Assembly: GCA_017607445.1 (NCBI GenBank) | Contig: JAEVHH010000002.1 | Coordinates: forward strand, 5,362,001 to 5,426,000 | Direction: 5' to 3' | Source of the DNA: Histoplasma ohiense | Taxonomy: Eukaryota > Ascomycota > Eurotiomycetes > Onygenales > Ajellomycetaceae | DNA: 64,000 nt | Shown: piece by piece, positions 1-9,579 of the stretch | Numbering within the stretch: position 1 is the first letter of the stretch | Layout of the letters: the number at the start of each line of letters is the position of its first letter | Position numbers and translations under genes: made by a program | The notes under the pieces: model-generated | What the model saw: only the letters and a program-made list of their open reading frames with translations | Told to the model about the DNA's origin: nothing | Databases searched by the model: none

Positions 1-92
1 AGAAAAAACGTATAAGTTGCACTGAATGGGTTTTGATATTCGTAGATGTTGGAGAATGAAGGAGGACAAGACTCGGTATGATTACTAATATA

Positions 93-503
93 TTATATAT
101 TATCGAGCGACCACATTAGCTTCAAGTTTACGAGTATGATGATCTCCTTAATGGTCAACGACAGAGAAGCAATACAATTAGACGGATGATCGCCTTTGAG
201 ACTCAATGGATTTCGGCATCTTGAGGTACGGATGCAAAAGATGTCTAATGCTCCAAACGAGGACGACATCATTATTCCAGTGTCGCCATGTTGAAAGAGC
301 TTCTCACTTGGGACAAACTTGCCCGCAACTGACCTCGATGCCGTAGGCCCAAGCATTGAAACACAGGCATCTTGCATGAGCCTATGAAGGGATTTCGAGT
401 CTTGAATGCTTTTTTCCCTTAGTCTCTTGAGGTGACCAACGTAATCATCCAGAGTCCCATACCCTTGAAGCTGCATGATGTTACCAATATTGCCCTGCGA
501 CAA
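93..503 (-). CDS. possible small hypothetical ORF or exon
   Basis: This is an open frame of 136 codons on the minus strand with no family I recognise. The first ~90 residues look protein-like (amphipathic, Lys/Arg- and Ser-rich helix around residues 18-45). The last ~45 residues look like read-through into non-coding DNA, so an intron or a shorter true end is possible. It lies divergently upstream of the amine oxidase gene. It may be a fragment of a gene continuing left of the window, or noise. Confidence 0.25.
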   Translation of the reverse strand: MSQGNIGNIMQLQGYGTLDDYVGHLKRLREKSIQDSKSLHRLMQDACVSMLGPTASRSVAGKFVPSEKLFQHGDTGIMMSSSFGALDIFCIRTSRCRNPLSLKGDHPSNCIASLSLTIKEIIILVNLKLMWSLDNI

Positions 504-663
504 ATTATAATGCGGTATTGCTGGAAGATGGATACATGTAGCTGCGGTGCAACCTGAAACTCTCTTCTCTGTTTGTTGATTCTTTCAGCTGAATGGATTA
601 ACTTCTGAAATCACAGCCGCACCTTCCTGTGCTTTACTTCAAATGAACCATGGCATTGAATCT

Positions 664-673
664 AATATAAAAA
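664..673 (+). promoter_or_regulatory. TATA-like element upstream of amine oxidase gene
   Basis: The string ATATAAAAAG sits about 50 bp upstream of the ATG at 723 and is the best TATA match in the short leader. Its distance suits a short 5' UTR. Assignment is by motif and position only. Confidence 0.4.
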
Positions 674-722
674 GCGGCTCTTCGCCCTCATCCCTACATG
701 GAACCTTATCACTTCATGGGAG

Positions 723-3092
723 ATGGTGGCGCTTGTCTTTCTCGCCATGTTATTGAGATTTCTTTTCGCTTCGAGTTTAGTCCAGCTCGCCGCTGCTTCA
801 AACGACTGTCTCACTGAACCAGTGCCTATCACCAATGCCCCAAAAACCAACGTCTGGGCAGGAATCAGCGCTGAGGACAATTTTGCTGTCTGGGAACTTC
901 TTCATGACCCTACGATTGGCCTCAACCTGACATCCCCCGGCAACGCAACTATCACTGATAATTATGTCTTCTGGATTGATGCGATGCCGACGAATAAATC
1001 CGCAGTGCTTGCTTACCTCGACAGCGATAACCCTCCGCCCCTGAAGTACGCCCGGGTTATCATTTTTGAAGGTGGAAGGGAAGACCCTAGATCTCAAGAA
1101 TACATGGTTGGCCCCCTTCCTGTATCTCCTGCGACCATTGTCGAACCTCTCGATTACATTTACAATGGGGATATGGGTGGATCTGTGCCTTTCAATGCCC
1201 GCAGCTTCGACGATGTACGTGAAATGGCCGTGGAGCCACTGGTTGCGTCTATTATGTCTAGCATTGCCTACATAACGTCGGTGCTATTCCAGGGAGGCGT
1301 GTATTATGGCAAGGAGGATAACAGAACGACACTAAAATTTTCTTATACCAATCCTGTTTCTTTTGATGGAGAGCAGACATTTCTCAACATTATGTTTAGA
1401 TTTCCAGCAAACGCTTTCCTGACTCCACTGGACTTCTTTCTCCTCATTGACTGTACTGGAACAGACCCTTCTACCTACTCCGTAAAAGGTTTTGTAACAA
1501 AAGAGCGGTTCTTTCCTACCGTTGAAGAGCTGGCGATGGCGTTTGCGGCTGGTGAGCTGAACCAGGAGTTTGACCAGACCACAAACGGTTCCTGGGCTTT
1601 ACTGGATCGTAAGACTGAGATGGGCACTCGTGAACTGGATGAGAAGTTCTCAGCGACTCTCTTGGAGCTTGGCGGGAAGAGATATAAGTTGGACAAAGAC
1701 CAACGGTTCGTGGAATATATGGGTTGGTCTTTTTATATGGCACACAGTCGCACTCTCGGCCTCATGTTCTTTGATATCAAGTTCAAGGGTGAACGCATTC
1801 TCTATGAGTTATCGCTTCAAGAAGCTCTAGCTCAGTATGGAGGAAACCAACCCTTGGCAGCGAGCTCAGGTCAGTATGCTCACCTCACAATGGACCATAA
1901 TATTATACATGCAAAACTGACTACTACCATAGCCTTTCAAGATACTCACTACAGTCTAGGAGCCAAGATGGGAGTCCTGCTTGAAGGGTTTGATTGTCCA
2001 TATGGATCCACCTTTTTGAACTTGACTTACCACGAGGGCAACCACACCATAATCAGCCCAGATTCCATCTGCATTTTTGAAACTGACATAGGATTTCCCA
2101 TTTCCCGGCACCTCTCTAGAGTTGAAGAGTCTCGGTGGGGATACACAAGCCTGGGTGTAGTCAAGGGCAATGCACTCGTAATACGCGCAGTGGCTACGGT
2201 TGACAATTATGACTACATGTTTGATTATACATTCCACGTCGATGGGACGCTCGGAATCTCAGTCCGTGCTAGTGGCTACATCCAATCTAGCCCCTATTAC
2301 AAGTCGCAGAGGCAATGGGGCCCTCGCATTCAGAAAGCTACCCAAGGATCGCTCCATAGCCACATCTTGACATGGAAAGCCGACTTTGACATCGTTGACT
2401 CCTCTAACTCCTTCCGGATCGACAAATTGGTTTCCACACAGCAATCGCAGCCCTGGTTCCCTGAGCTCGACGATTTTGAGCAAATTGAGGTTCAAAGCAA
2501 CTTCTTGAAAAAGGAAGAACGACTGAACTACGAACCAAATAGCCAGGCCATGTACTGCGTGGTGAATAAAGGAAAGAAGAATGCTTGGGGCGAAACCCGG
2601 GCTTATCGGATCGTTCCTGGTCGCTCCAATGTCCACCTCCCAATCTTCAATTCCCCATTTTCCCTAAAGAATTCTGAATTTGCCAAACAGCATCTCGCCG
2701 TCACTCGCCAACATGACCATGAGCCCTTTGCAAACTCCGTCCAAAATACCAACTTGCCCTGGAAGCCGCAACAGGATTTCAGCAAATTTTTCAACGAAGA
2801 ATCTCTAGACCAGGAAGATCTGGTCGTATGGGTAAATATGGGCATGCACCATTTTACCCGCTCTGAGGATGTGCCTGTGACGTTGTATAGCGAGTCGCAT
2901 GCAAGCATGGCTTTCTCACCACACAATTTCTTCGACCGGGCACAAGATAGCGACTTAATGAATCGGCGCTGGGTGGTAGTAGATCAGGAAAGTCAGGAGC
3001 TAGATTTCGAAGATTACGGCGTGAAGCTTCCCCAGTGTAAGATTCGGATTGAAGAACCGGTTCTAGGTCTCGATCCAATACTAGAAGCCTAA
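723..3092 (+). CDS. secreted copper amine oxidase
   Basis: Copper/topaquinone amine oxidase, which oxidatively deaminates primary amines to aldehyde, ammonia and H2O2. Residues 1-25 form a hydrophobic signal peptide, followed by several N-glycosylation sequons, so export is expected. The reading frame is open throughout, but 1870-1932 looks like a 63-nt in-frame intron (GTCAGT donor, CTGAC branch-like site, TAG acceptor). Its removal joins ...AASS to AFQDTHYSLG and gives 768 aa. In spliced numbering the catalytic base is Asp386, the TPQ-precursor Tyr475 lies in T-V-D-N-Y-D, and the copper ligands are His524 and His526 (HSH) plus His689 (HHFTRSED). The C-terminal NRRW region is also typical. 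Length and motifs match fungal secreted members. Substrate is not predictable. Confidence 0.9.
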   Translation: MVALVFLAMLLRFLFASSLVQLAAASNDCLTEPVPITNAPKTNVWAGISAEDNFAVWELLHDPTIGLNLTSPGNATITDNYVFWIDAMPTNKSAVLAYLDSDNPPPLKYARVIIFEGGREDPRSQEYMVGPLPVSPATIVEPLDYIYNGDMGGSVPFNARSFDDVREMAVEPLVASIMSSIAYITSVLFQGGVYYGKEDNRTTLKFSYTNPVSFDGEQTFLNIMFRFPANAFLTPLDFFLLIDCTGTDPSTYSVKGFVTKERFFPTVEELAMAFAAGELNQEFDQTTNGSWALLDRKTEMGTRELDEKFSATLLELGGKRYKLDKDQRFVEYMGWSFYMAHSRTLGLMFFDIKFKGERILYELSLQEALAQYGGNQPLAASSGQYAHLTMDHNIIHAKLTTTIAFQDTHYSLGAKMGVLLEGFDCPYGSTFLNLTYHEGNHTIISPDSICIFETDIGFPISRHLSRVEESRWGYTSLGVVKGNALVIRAVATVDNYDYMFDYTFHVDGTLGISVRASGYIQSSPYYKSQRQWGPRIQKATQGSLHSHILTWKADFDIVDSSNSFRIDKLVSTQQSQPWFPELDDFEQIEVQSNFLKKEERLNYEPNSQAMYCVVNKGKKNAWGETRAYRIVPGRSNVHLPIFNSPFSLKNSEFAKQHLAVTRQHDHEPFANSVQNTNLPWKPQQDFSKFFNEESLDQEDLVVWVNMGMHHFTRSEDVPVTLYSESHASMAFSPHNFFDRAQDSDLMNRRWVVVDQESQELDFEDYGVKLPQCKIRIEEPVLGLDPILEA

Positions 3093-4766
3093 GTGATGGA
3101 ATACCTTGCACAAATCTACCTCGCGCTTTTTTGATTCTTGTGAAGCCTGGAGGGTCATGATGCTCTGCAGTATCAACTCCATCTCTCCATCTTAATATAT
3201 TTATATTTCCGTCTTACAGAGTACATCCATGTGCCTGTCCTTGGATAGACAGATTCCGACTCAAATGGATTGAGTTCAGGAGAAATAATATATCACTTTT
3301 CATTGATTAATTAATTAGTGAAAATCTGGGAGTAGCTCTATATTTCCATGCAAGTCACTCTTAGACGTTGCTGAAATTATAGAGACATCCGTGAGCCTGC
3401 CTGCCTGATTGTCACGAGATCTTTTTATGTTTCATGCTGGAGTCTCCTTCGGAGTATTGTATAGTCATAGCTAGCTCGTCGCCAAACCTCTAAGCTGCTT
3501 GTTCGTGCCTATGGACTTGACAGCATTGGCTATATCTGGGTTGCATTATCCCCTCTTTTATGGGCAGACTCCACCATTCATCCAACAATGACAGCCGAAC
3601 GATTGGTGAGAGAATGGAAGAAACTGGAGCATAGAAAGCATATTTCACCTGAAAGTTTTCAGATCAACAGCAACCCCCCCACCAGACAGATCCAACACAG
3701 GGGAAAGAAGACAAGACAGGGAAGATAACTGATGTGGCAACGATCAAAGCCAAACGGAAGATTATTTCTAAAACCAGTCAGAATTAGCAAGCTAAGCCGG
3801 GACAAAAGTTGAGGACGTAGAATTTGGCGAGCTTACAAGGCTGTAAGTGGACATTGGCATTCAGGAGACGAAAGAATCTGTCGTATTCTTTACTCTCGCC
3901 AGCTACGATCCTCGGAATTAGGAAGTGCTCGCACAAATCGGCCGCCGGAAGTTTCATTAGAAGTAGTAAAGCCCATCGCCGATGGTGTTAGGGACAACAC
4001 TTCAAATTTGCATTGCAATAGTTCGACTTGACGACCGGTCCACCGTAAAGGTTCAATGATCTGTTGTTCTCGGCAGTTTAGTCGAACGATTTCATTTATG
4101 GAACACTCAGCCAGCGTTGCCCCTTGGGAACAATGAACACGATTCCAAAAAGGGAGAACAGTTGGATATCGTCATATCCGCGCATTGATATCAAAAATGG
4201 GTTGCCAATGAACTTGCAACAAGATGAAGTGAGCTTCAAGTTGGTTGGTTGATTCAAGATGTTCAAGGGAAGGTCTCCAACAGTAGATGGTCACGTGGTT
4301 AAATGGAGTTGGACCCGACTCCTTAGCAAGAGCTAATTTGCGCAACCACAAGGCCGTCCTCTTATTGGTATCATGTTATGAACGTGAGGGCGGGAGGTTA
4401 AGGATTTAGGGCGGACGAATGGGGTTCCCTGCGCGCAGCGGGAACAGCCGTTGGGCGTGAAAGAAGCCGCAAAGATAACGACTCTGCAATAGACCTCTAA
4501 AAATGGTGACTCTTGGCTGGTGATCTTACGAGGCTATGAGAAGCGATAGTTAACTAATCTGATTTGATAAACAGAGTTGAAGCCTTATTTCCCTAGGACT
4601 GAAACCTGAAAGAGGGTTGCAAGGGTTTTCTCGAGGAGAGCAATGACTGCTTCGCAATCGCATCCTCATTCTGCCCGGCACAGGGGAATGATATCTTCAT
4701 TCCTTAGCAAATGTGTTTTTATTTGCCCTCCAAATTGCTGTTGTATCAAGCGCCGTCAGCATAGCC
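3093..4766. other. intergenic region, no gene seen
   Basis: About 1.7 kb between the amine oxidase stop and the NACHT relic. It has no long open frame with coding character and no tRNA-like structure that I could fold. It presumably holds the amine oxidase 3' UTR at its left end. Confidence 0.5.
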
Positions 4767-6330
4767 ATGGATCCTATCGGGGCAGTGGACCTGTTGTTCA
4801 GCTGCTAGACTTTGGCATCAAGTTGGTTTCTAAAGCGCACCACATATACAACTCTCCAGAGGGTTCTGGGGTGCATAATATTGAATTGGATGTCATCGCC
4901 CAGAACTTAATCTCCGTGAACAGGCGGCTGCACAACAGGTACCGCAAAGTCTGCGGTTTTTGCCGTTTGCGAGGACGAGAAAGCAGAGCTTAACAGTGCG
5001 TTGTAACCAGATCCGCGAGGAACTGATCAAGGATCTGCAAGCGGCAAAAGTGCAGGACACTCATAACCACTGGAAAAGTGTTAGACAAGCCTTGAAGAGC
5101 GCCCTGGGTCGAGATGGGATTCAGGAGCTATACAACCGACTCAAAAAATATCGAGACCAGATTTTCGTCGTCCTACTTGTGATCACCAGTGCCAAACAAA
5201 CAGCACTCGAAAATGGGGACGCAGTCAAGCATAGCGTCATCGAGTCTGAATCGAGAATTCTCGACGAGACCCGGAGGACTTGTCCCCAACTCCTGGATGC
5301 ATCCAATGCTCGAAGTGCAACACAACTAACTAAACAAGAAGACGTGTTGACAGTCTCGCGGCTGCTCTCCGAAATGATCTCTCGTGGCTCGGAGGAGAAG
5401 ATGAAGGAAGAAATTTTCGAAAGCCTATATTATCAAAATATGCAATACCAACGTGAATGGATCTCGAGCCCACATAAGAAGACGTTCAATTGGACCCTGG
5501 AGGATAAAGCGGGTAGAATATTCGCTGGGATAACCTGAAGCATTGGCTTTGTAAGGGAAACGGTATAACTACACTGGTTGAGTGGAAAGGCTGGGTCCGG
5601 AAAGTCCACCCTGATGAAATACATTGACCAGGATAAGCGCACTTTAGAATATTTGGAGCAGTGGGCATCGCCCCTTAACATTTTGTTTGCAAGCTTCGAC
5701 TTCTGGAGTCCGGGAACATCAATACAAAAGTCACAACTAGGGTTGTTGCAGAGCTTACTCCACAAAATTCTGTCGCAGTGACCGAGTCTCATCCAGAAAG
5801 CCCTTCCGGCTCTGGCCCATCATTACACTCTCTTGGACGATTTCACAATTGACGAACGCATTCAAATTGCTTCTAGAAACCAAGTTTGAGACTTAAGTTT
5901 TGCTTCCTCATCGACTCGCTTGATGAGTTTGATGGCGATCACCAAAGCCTAGTTGATCTGCTTGTTGGTATGAGCCGAGAAAATACTCGCTGAGACCTGC
6001 TCGTGGCTTCTATTTCAGGATGCGTTCCGGGAGTGTCCGAGGCTACGCCGAGTTCCAAACACACGCTTGGAGCCTCTATAACCCCCTACCTCATCGACAG
6101 GCATCGAAGCATACGTGCAGCTCTCGTTTATCTTCAGACGCTATCGCCATATGAATTGGTAATACCTTTTATCGCCTCCCGCGTATAACCCTTTGGATTC
6201 GACCATTTGCTAATTTGGAATGACCATTACTAGACTTTGAAGGAGGGCAGAAATACTTTGATATACGCAATCGCAGATGTTGCTGTCCCTGCGGCAGAGA
6301 GAACCGCAAATCGATTCCAGGTTGAATTAA
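4767..6330 (+). pseudogene. decayed NACHT (NLR/STAND-type) gene
   Basis: Relic of a fungal NLR-like protein, a family that includes heterokaryon-incompatibility receptors. The likely original start is ATG 4767 (MDPIGAVDLLF). Homologous segments then alternate between frames: the N-terminal STAND-associated domain continues at about 4795 (QLLDFGIKLVSK), shifts near 4960 into a coiled segment (HWKSVRQALKSALG), and ends at a stop at 5538. The P-loop GKAGSGKSTLMKYI follows in another frame at about 5584-5640, and the Walker B FLIDSLDEFDG at about 5905-5940. A degraded SSRPW-like and DIxxYV-like tail lies around 6030-6140. Several frameshifts and stops separate these blocks, so no functional protein is possible. 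No repeat domain is visible downstream. The right boundary is approximate. Confidence 0.85.
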
Positions 6331-7277
6331 ATCTGCACTAGGGATTTCTTCTTGTGTTACAGCTCATCCCGAAAAGCTTTTTTTTTAAAAAAAAATGAAA
6401 TATTATTACTTGATGGCTGGTCGGTGGATTGCACTACTTGGAAGTGGATAGAGTTGCGGGCAATGCCATCTTGTCACCCATATAAGATTTGTCTTATATA
6501 TTCCCTTTTTTCAGAGACCCTTGTCTATGTTTTTTCTTTTGCAAAGTTCCGGGTGGAAAGGTTAGCCGTCCCGGCCGTTTCTCTGTACTTCTTCCCCTAC
6601 GGTTTCTATTGCTACAAATTCTTGGGCCCTTCTTTGGCCCTTGGTCTATCAGACATTGATCATTTATGATATCCTTCCGTCTCTTGTGTGTTTTTTCTGA
6701 TACCACATTTTCATATATGGATCTGGTGTACCCCTTTTCAAAACTCTTTTCTTTTCTCCCCATATTTATCACGACATATTCCCCCTGTTCTCCATCAGGA
6801 ATGACCCCACAACCCTGATATCCTGAAGCTGAATACATACTCCTGACTCCTGAAGAGATAGGCAGGCTGCTATCTTGATATCCATCCCCCAGCGGAACAA
6901 AACCAACTCCGCGCTGCATATTTCTCCCAGACGCATGACGTGTCTCCGCTACCCAACGCGGCTAGCGTGGTCATTCACTCCCCCCCTTTATTAACCTTTC
7001 CTCCTCCTCCTCCTCTTCTTCTTCCTCTTCCTCTTCCTCCTCTCCTCCTTGTCAACCTCCTCTCGCCATCATCATCGCCTCCAGGTTCGACCATCCGCAT
7101 ACCCATCTTCCATCCATCGATCAGGTAGGCATTCGTTAATCATCCAGTCACTCCTCTCCTGAGAATCTCAATCTAGGCTGTCCAAAAGGCAGGCCAGCGT
7201 CATTTACATTCCCCTAACTCCTTGCAAGACGCGTCACGTCCGCTCTCTTCGCCTCACGAATCCCGACAACAAGCGCC
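6331..7277. other. intergenic region with pyrimidine-rich promoter tract
   Basis: No credible gene here. The right part (about 6978-7060) is a long CT-rich coding-strand tract (runs of CCT, CTT and CTCC), a usual feature of strong filamentous-fungal promoters, 220-300 bp upstream of the CFEM start. An ACGCGT hexamer lies at 7229-7234. Confidence 0.5.
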
Positions 7278-8109
7278 ATGAAGTCCCTCATCGCCATTGC
7301 TGGCCTCCTCTTGGCCGTCACAGCAATGTGTCAAGACTTGAGTCCGGTCTTTAACCTTTCCCCATGCCCCGTAAGTGTCCTGTCGGCCTGCAGTGCTGGC
7401 TTCTCCCCCTTGTTGACATTGCGGCCTCCATTTCTGACATTACTGACTATTCTTCAGAGATCTTGCGCAATGGAAACCTCCGGAAGGGCCAAGGAATTTG
7501 GCTGTTCTCCTGGTGATATTGCCTGCCTTTGCAAGAACAAAGAGTACCAGCGCGCACTCATGGAATGTGCTAAAAAATGCAAGCCTGAGGAAATCGAGGC
7601 CTTGGCTAAAGCTGGCCGCGAGGTTTGTGACAGTGCAGGTGCGTGCCAGTCGGAAACTACCGCCCTCTTTTTGTTTCTTCTCTTACTCAACGTTCACGGC
7701 CAATTCGATCTCTGGCATTCCAGGCGTCTCTATTCCTCCCGCGACTGGCGCAGATATTACCATTCCCGTTCCCACGGTGCAATTGCCATCTGCTCCTGTC
7801 CCTGAACTCCCCTCGATTACCGCGCCCCCTTTGCCTGAATTACCAACTGGTTTACCCCTTCCTTCTCTCCCATCAGTTCCAAACCTACCTCCCAATGCTG
7901 GAGTTGAAGGTACTACTACAACTTACGCTCCTAGCTCCATGCCCATTCTCCCTATCGAATCGAGCGAAACCACCTCTCAAGATCAGGCCTTGACTCCTTC
8001 GGCCTCAGCTCCCAGCAGTAGCATCGATCCATACCTTGGGGCCGCCAACCTCCTTTCACCAGTACATAATGGTGTCATCTATATCGTTCTCCTTGCCCTG
8101 GCCTTTTAA
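7278..8109 (+). CDS. CFEM-domain GPI-anchored protein
   Basis: Three exons: 7278-7370, 7458-7638 and 7724-8109, giving 219 aa. Both introns (87 and 85 nt) have GT..AG ends, and the first has a CTGAC branch-like site. Residues 1-19 are a signal peptide. The CFEM domain (about residues 30-89) has all eight cysteines in the family spacing: CPRSC, C-SPGDIACLC, C-AKKC and a final C. It also keeps the Asp of GDIACLC, which in studied CFEM proteins helps bind heme iron. A Pro/Ser/Thr-rich linker follows, ending in a hydrophobic tail (VIYIVLLALAF) preceded by small residues, which suits GPI attachment. Expected at the cell surface or wall. A role in heme/iron capture or host contact is family-based inference. 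Confidence 0.88.
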
Positions 8110-9579
8110 ATTTCCCACCAGCTCGACAACAATGCCGATGTACCTACATTTCAGCAAAACTACCTCACACCCATTTCCCATTTCCCAAGTTTGATGATTT
8201 TCACTTTCCATGATTCCGGTCTCTTATTGTCATCTTCTAATTTGCTATGACCTTCTGCTTCCCCCGCTTCCTCGTCAATCTTTTTACCTTGGGGAATACG
8301 AAATAACAGGCGCCCGAATATATGACATAAGGACTATATGTACTGCAAAACTTTGCTTTTAATTGCTGAAGATCTCAGATGGCTTTGAACTTCGTCCATG
8401 TATATTTTACCAAACCCACACTGAGTACCGCTCACACAGGTACAACCCAAATTCTATAGCGCACCACGAATATAAATTACTTATACCTTGCGCAAAAAAA
8501 TTGAAGTTGCAGGTCTTTCAGAATCGTCCATTCAGTAGTTTAAGCTCGCCAAATCTGTCTCTTGTTTGGTAACTCTGCTCCCTCCTTTGCTTTAACTGAG
8601 GCTCAAGCCTCGAATGGCATGGGCTCCTCCTCAATTCCCTGGGCCAGAAAACAGAAGCCCCACACTCTCGAAAATGGGCGTACCATTTTTTTCTACTTCT
8701 CAAATCGCGTCACTCTTTTTTCCTCCAAAAAAAGAAGAAAAAAAAATTAAAACAGTCCGTGATCCCTATAATGATACTGTACTATGCGTTCGACCATTTC
8801 AAAGTGTTAAATCGACGATAGATGATGTAATATGAAGGAAATTGCTGGCTTCCACTATCAGGAATCGCGATATCACGTGATATACCTCCCCCAGACGCGT
8901 CTCGGCAAGCATCCTGGAGTGGAGCCGCGCAAAGCGAAATCCCAGGCCGCAGCGTTGGAGTCTTGAAGGAAGCCTCCACGACACAACCATAACATCACAC
9001 CAAGCATGATCCAGCAGATAAATACCCTTTGATCGCTGCCTCTCCCCAACTCTGTCTTCTTCTTCTTCTTTTCCCAATTTCCTTATCCCCCTCGAAGCGT
9101 GCTCAATTGCTTGCCCAGATCCGCGAGCCACTCCCCGATCCGGTGATGTAAATGGAACGAAAAAAGCAGATGTTCTATAAATAAAAGAAACACTCATATC
9201 GTCCCATCATACTGCACTGGAGGTGCCAGAAAAGACGGATTAAGGGGAACACATATTTATGCGCTGTCTTCCCCTCCCCTCCTCGTGGCCCAGAATCAAA
9301 CTTCTTGTTTCCGACCCTTTGCCGCATATTCCCATCCCACCACCGTGCTCCCGGAATCAACTACAAAACTGGCGCGAGTGCCGCCGTATTTCCAGCACAC
9401 CGCCCTACAAAGAAGGAAATAAGCCGTTCACTCTACGTAATTGTGTAGCTGGTATCTATCGGCCACGGATTGGAAGGGGCAACTCCTCCTATTTTGTTTC
9501 TGTGTTTCTGCGGAATAGGTGCTTGATAGCGGCTCCGTATAGTTCGTTGCTGCCATTGATTCGACGAGGAGGAAAGGAG
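8110..9579. other. intergenic region and DNA ligase upstream sequence
   Basis: Holds the CFEM 3' flank (8110 to about 8700) and the DNA ligase upstream region. A minus-strand open frame at 8799-9197 has no family features and is treated as chance. From 9259 the plus strand is open in frame with the ligase ATG at 9580 (see findings). Confidence 0.5.
8895..8900. promoter_or_regulatory. MCB-like ACGCGT element upstream of DNA ligase I
   Basis: A palindromic ACGCGT lies 685 bp upstream of the ligase ATG. In yeasts this MluI cell-cycle box recruits MBF, and the ligase gene CDC9 is a classic MCB-regulated target. The match here is by motif only, and the distance is long for a yeast promoter. Confidence 0.3.

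Noticed and set aside
6494..6919. 141-codon minus-strand open frame
   Set aside because: Composition is irregular, there are no motifs, and it overlaps the CFEM upstream region. Treated as chance.
8799..9197. 132-codon minus-strand open frame upstream of DNA ligase
   Set aside because: No family features; the shape is explained by pyrimidine-rich promoter DNA read in reverse.
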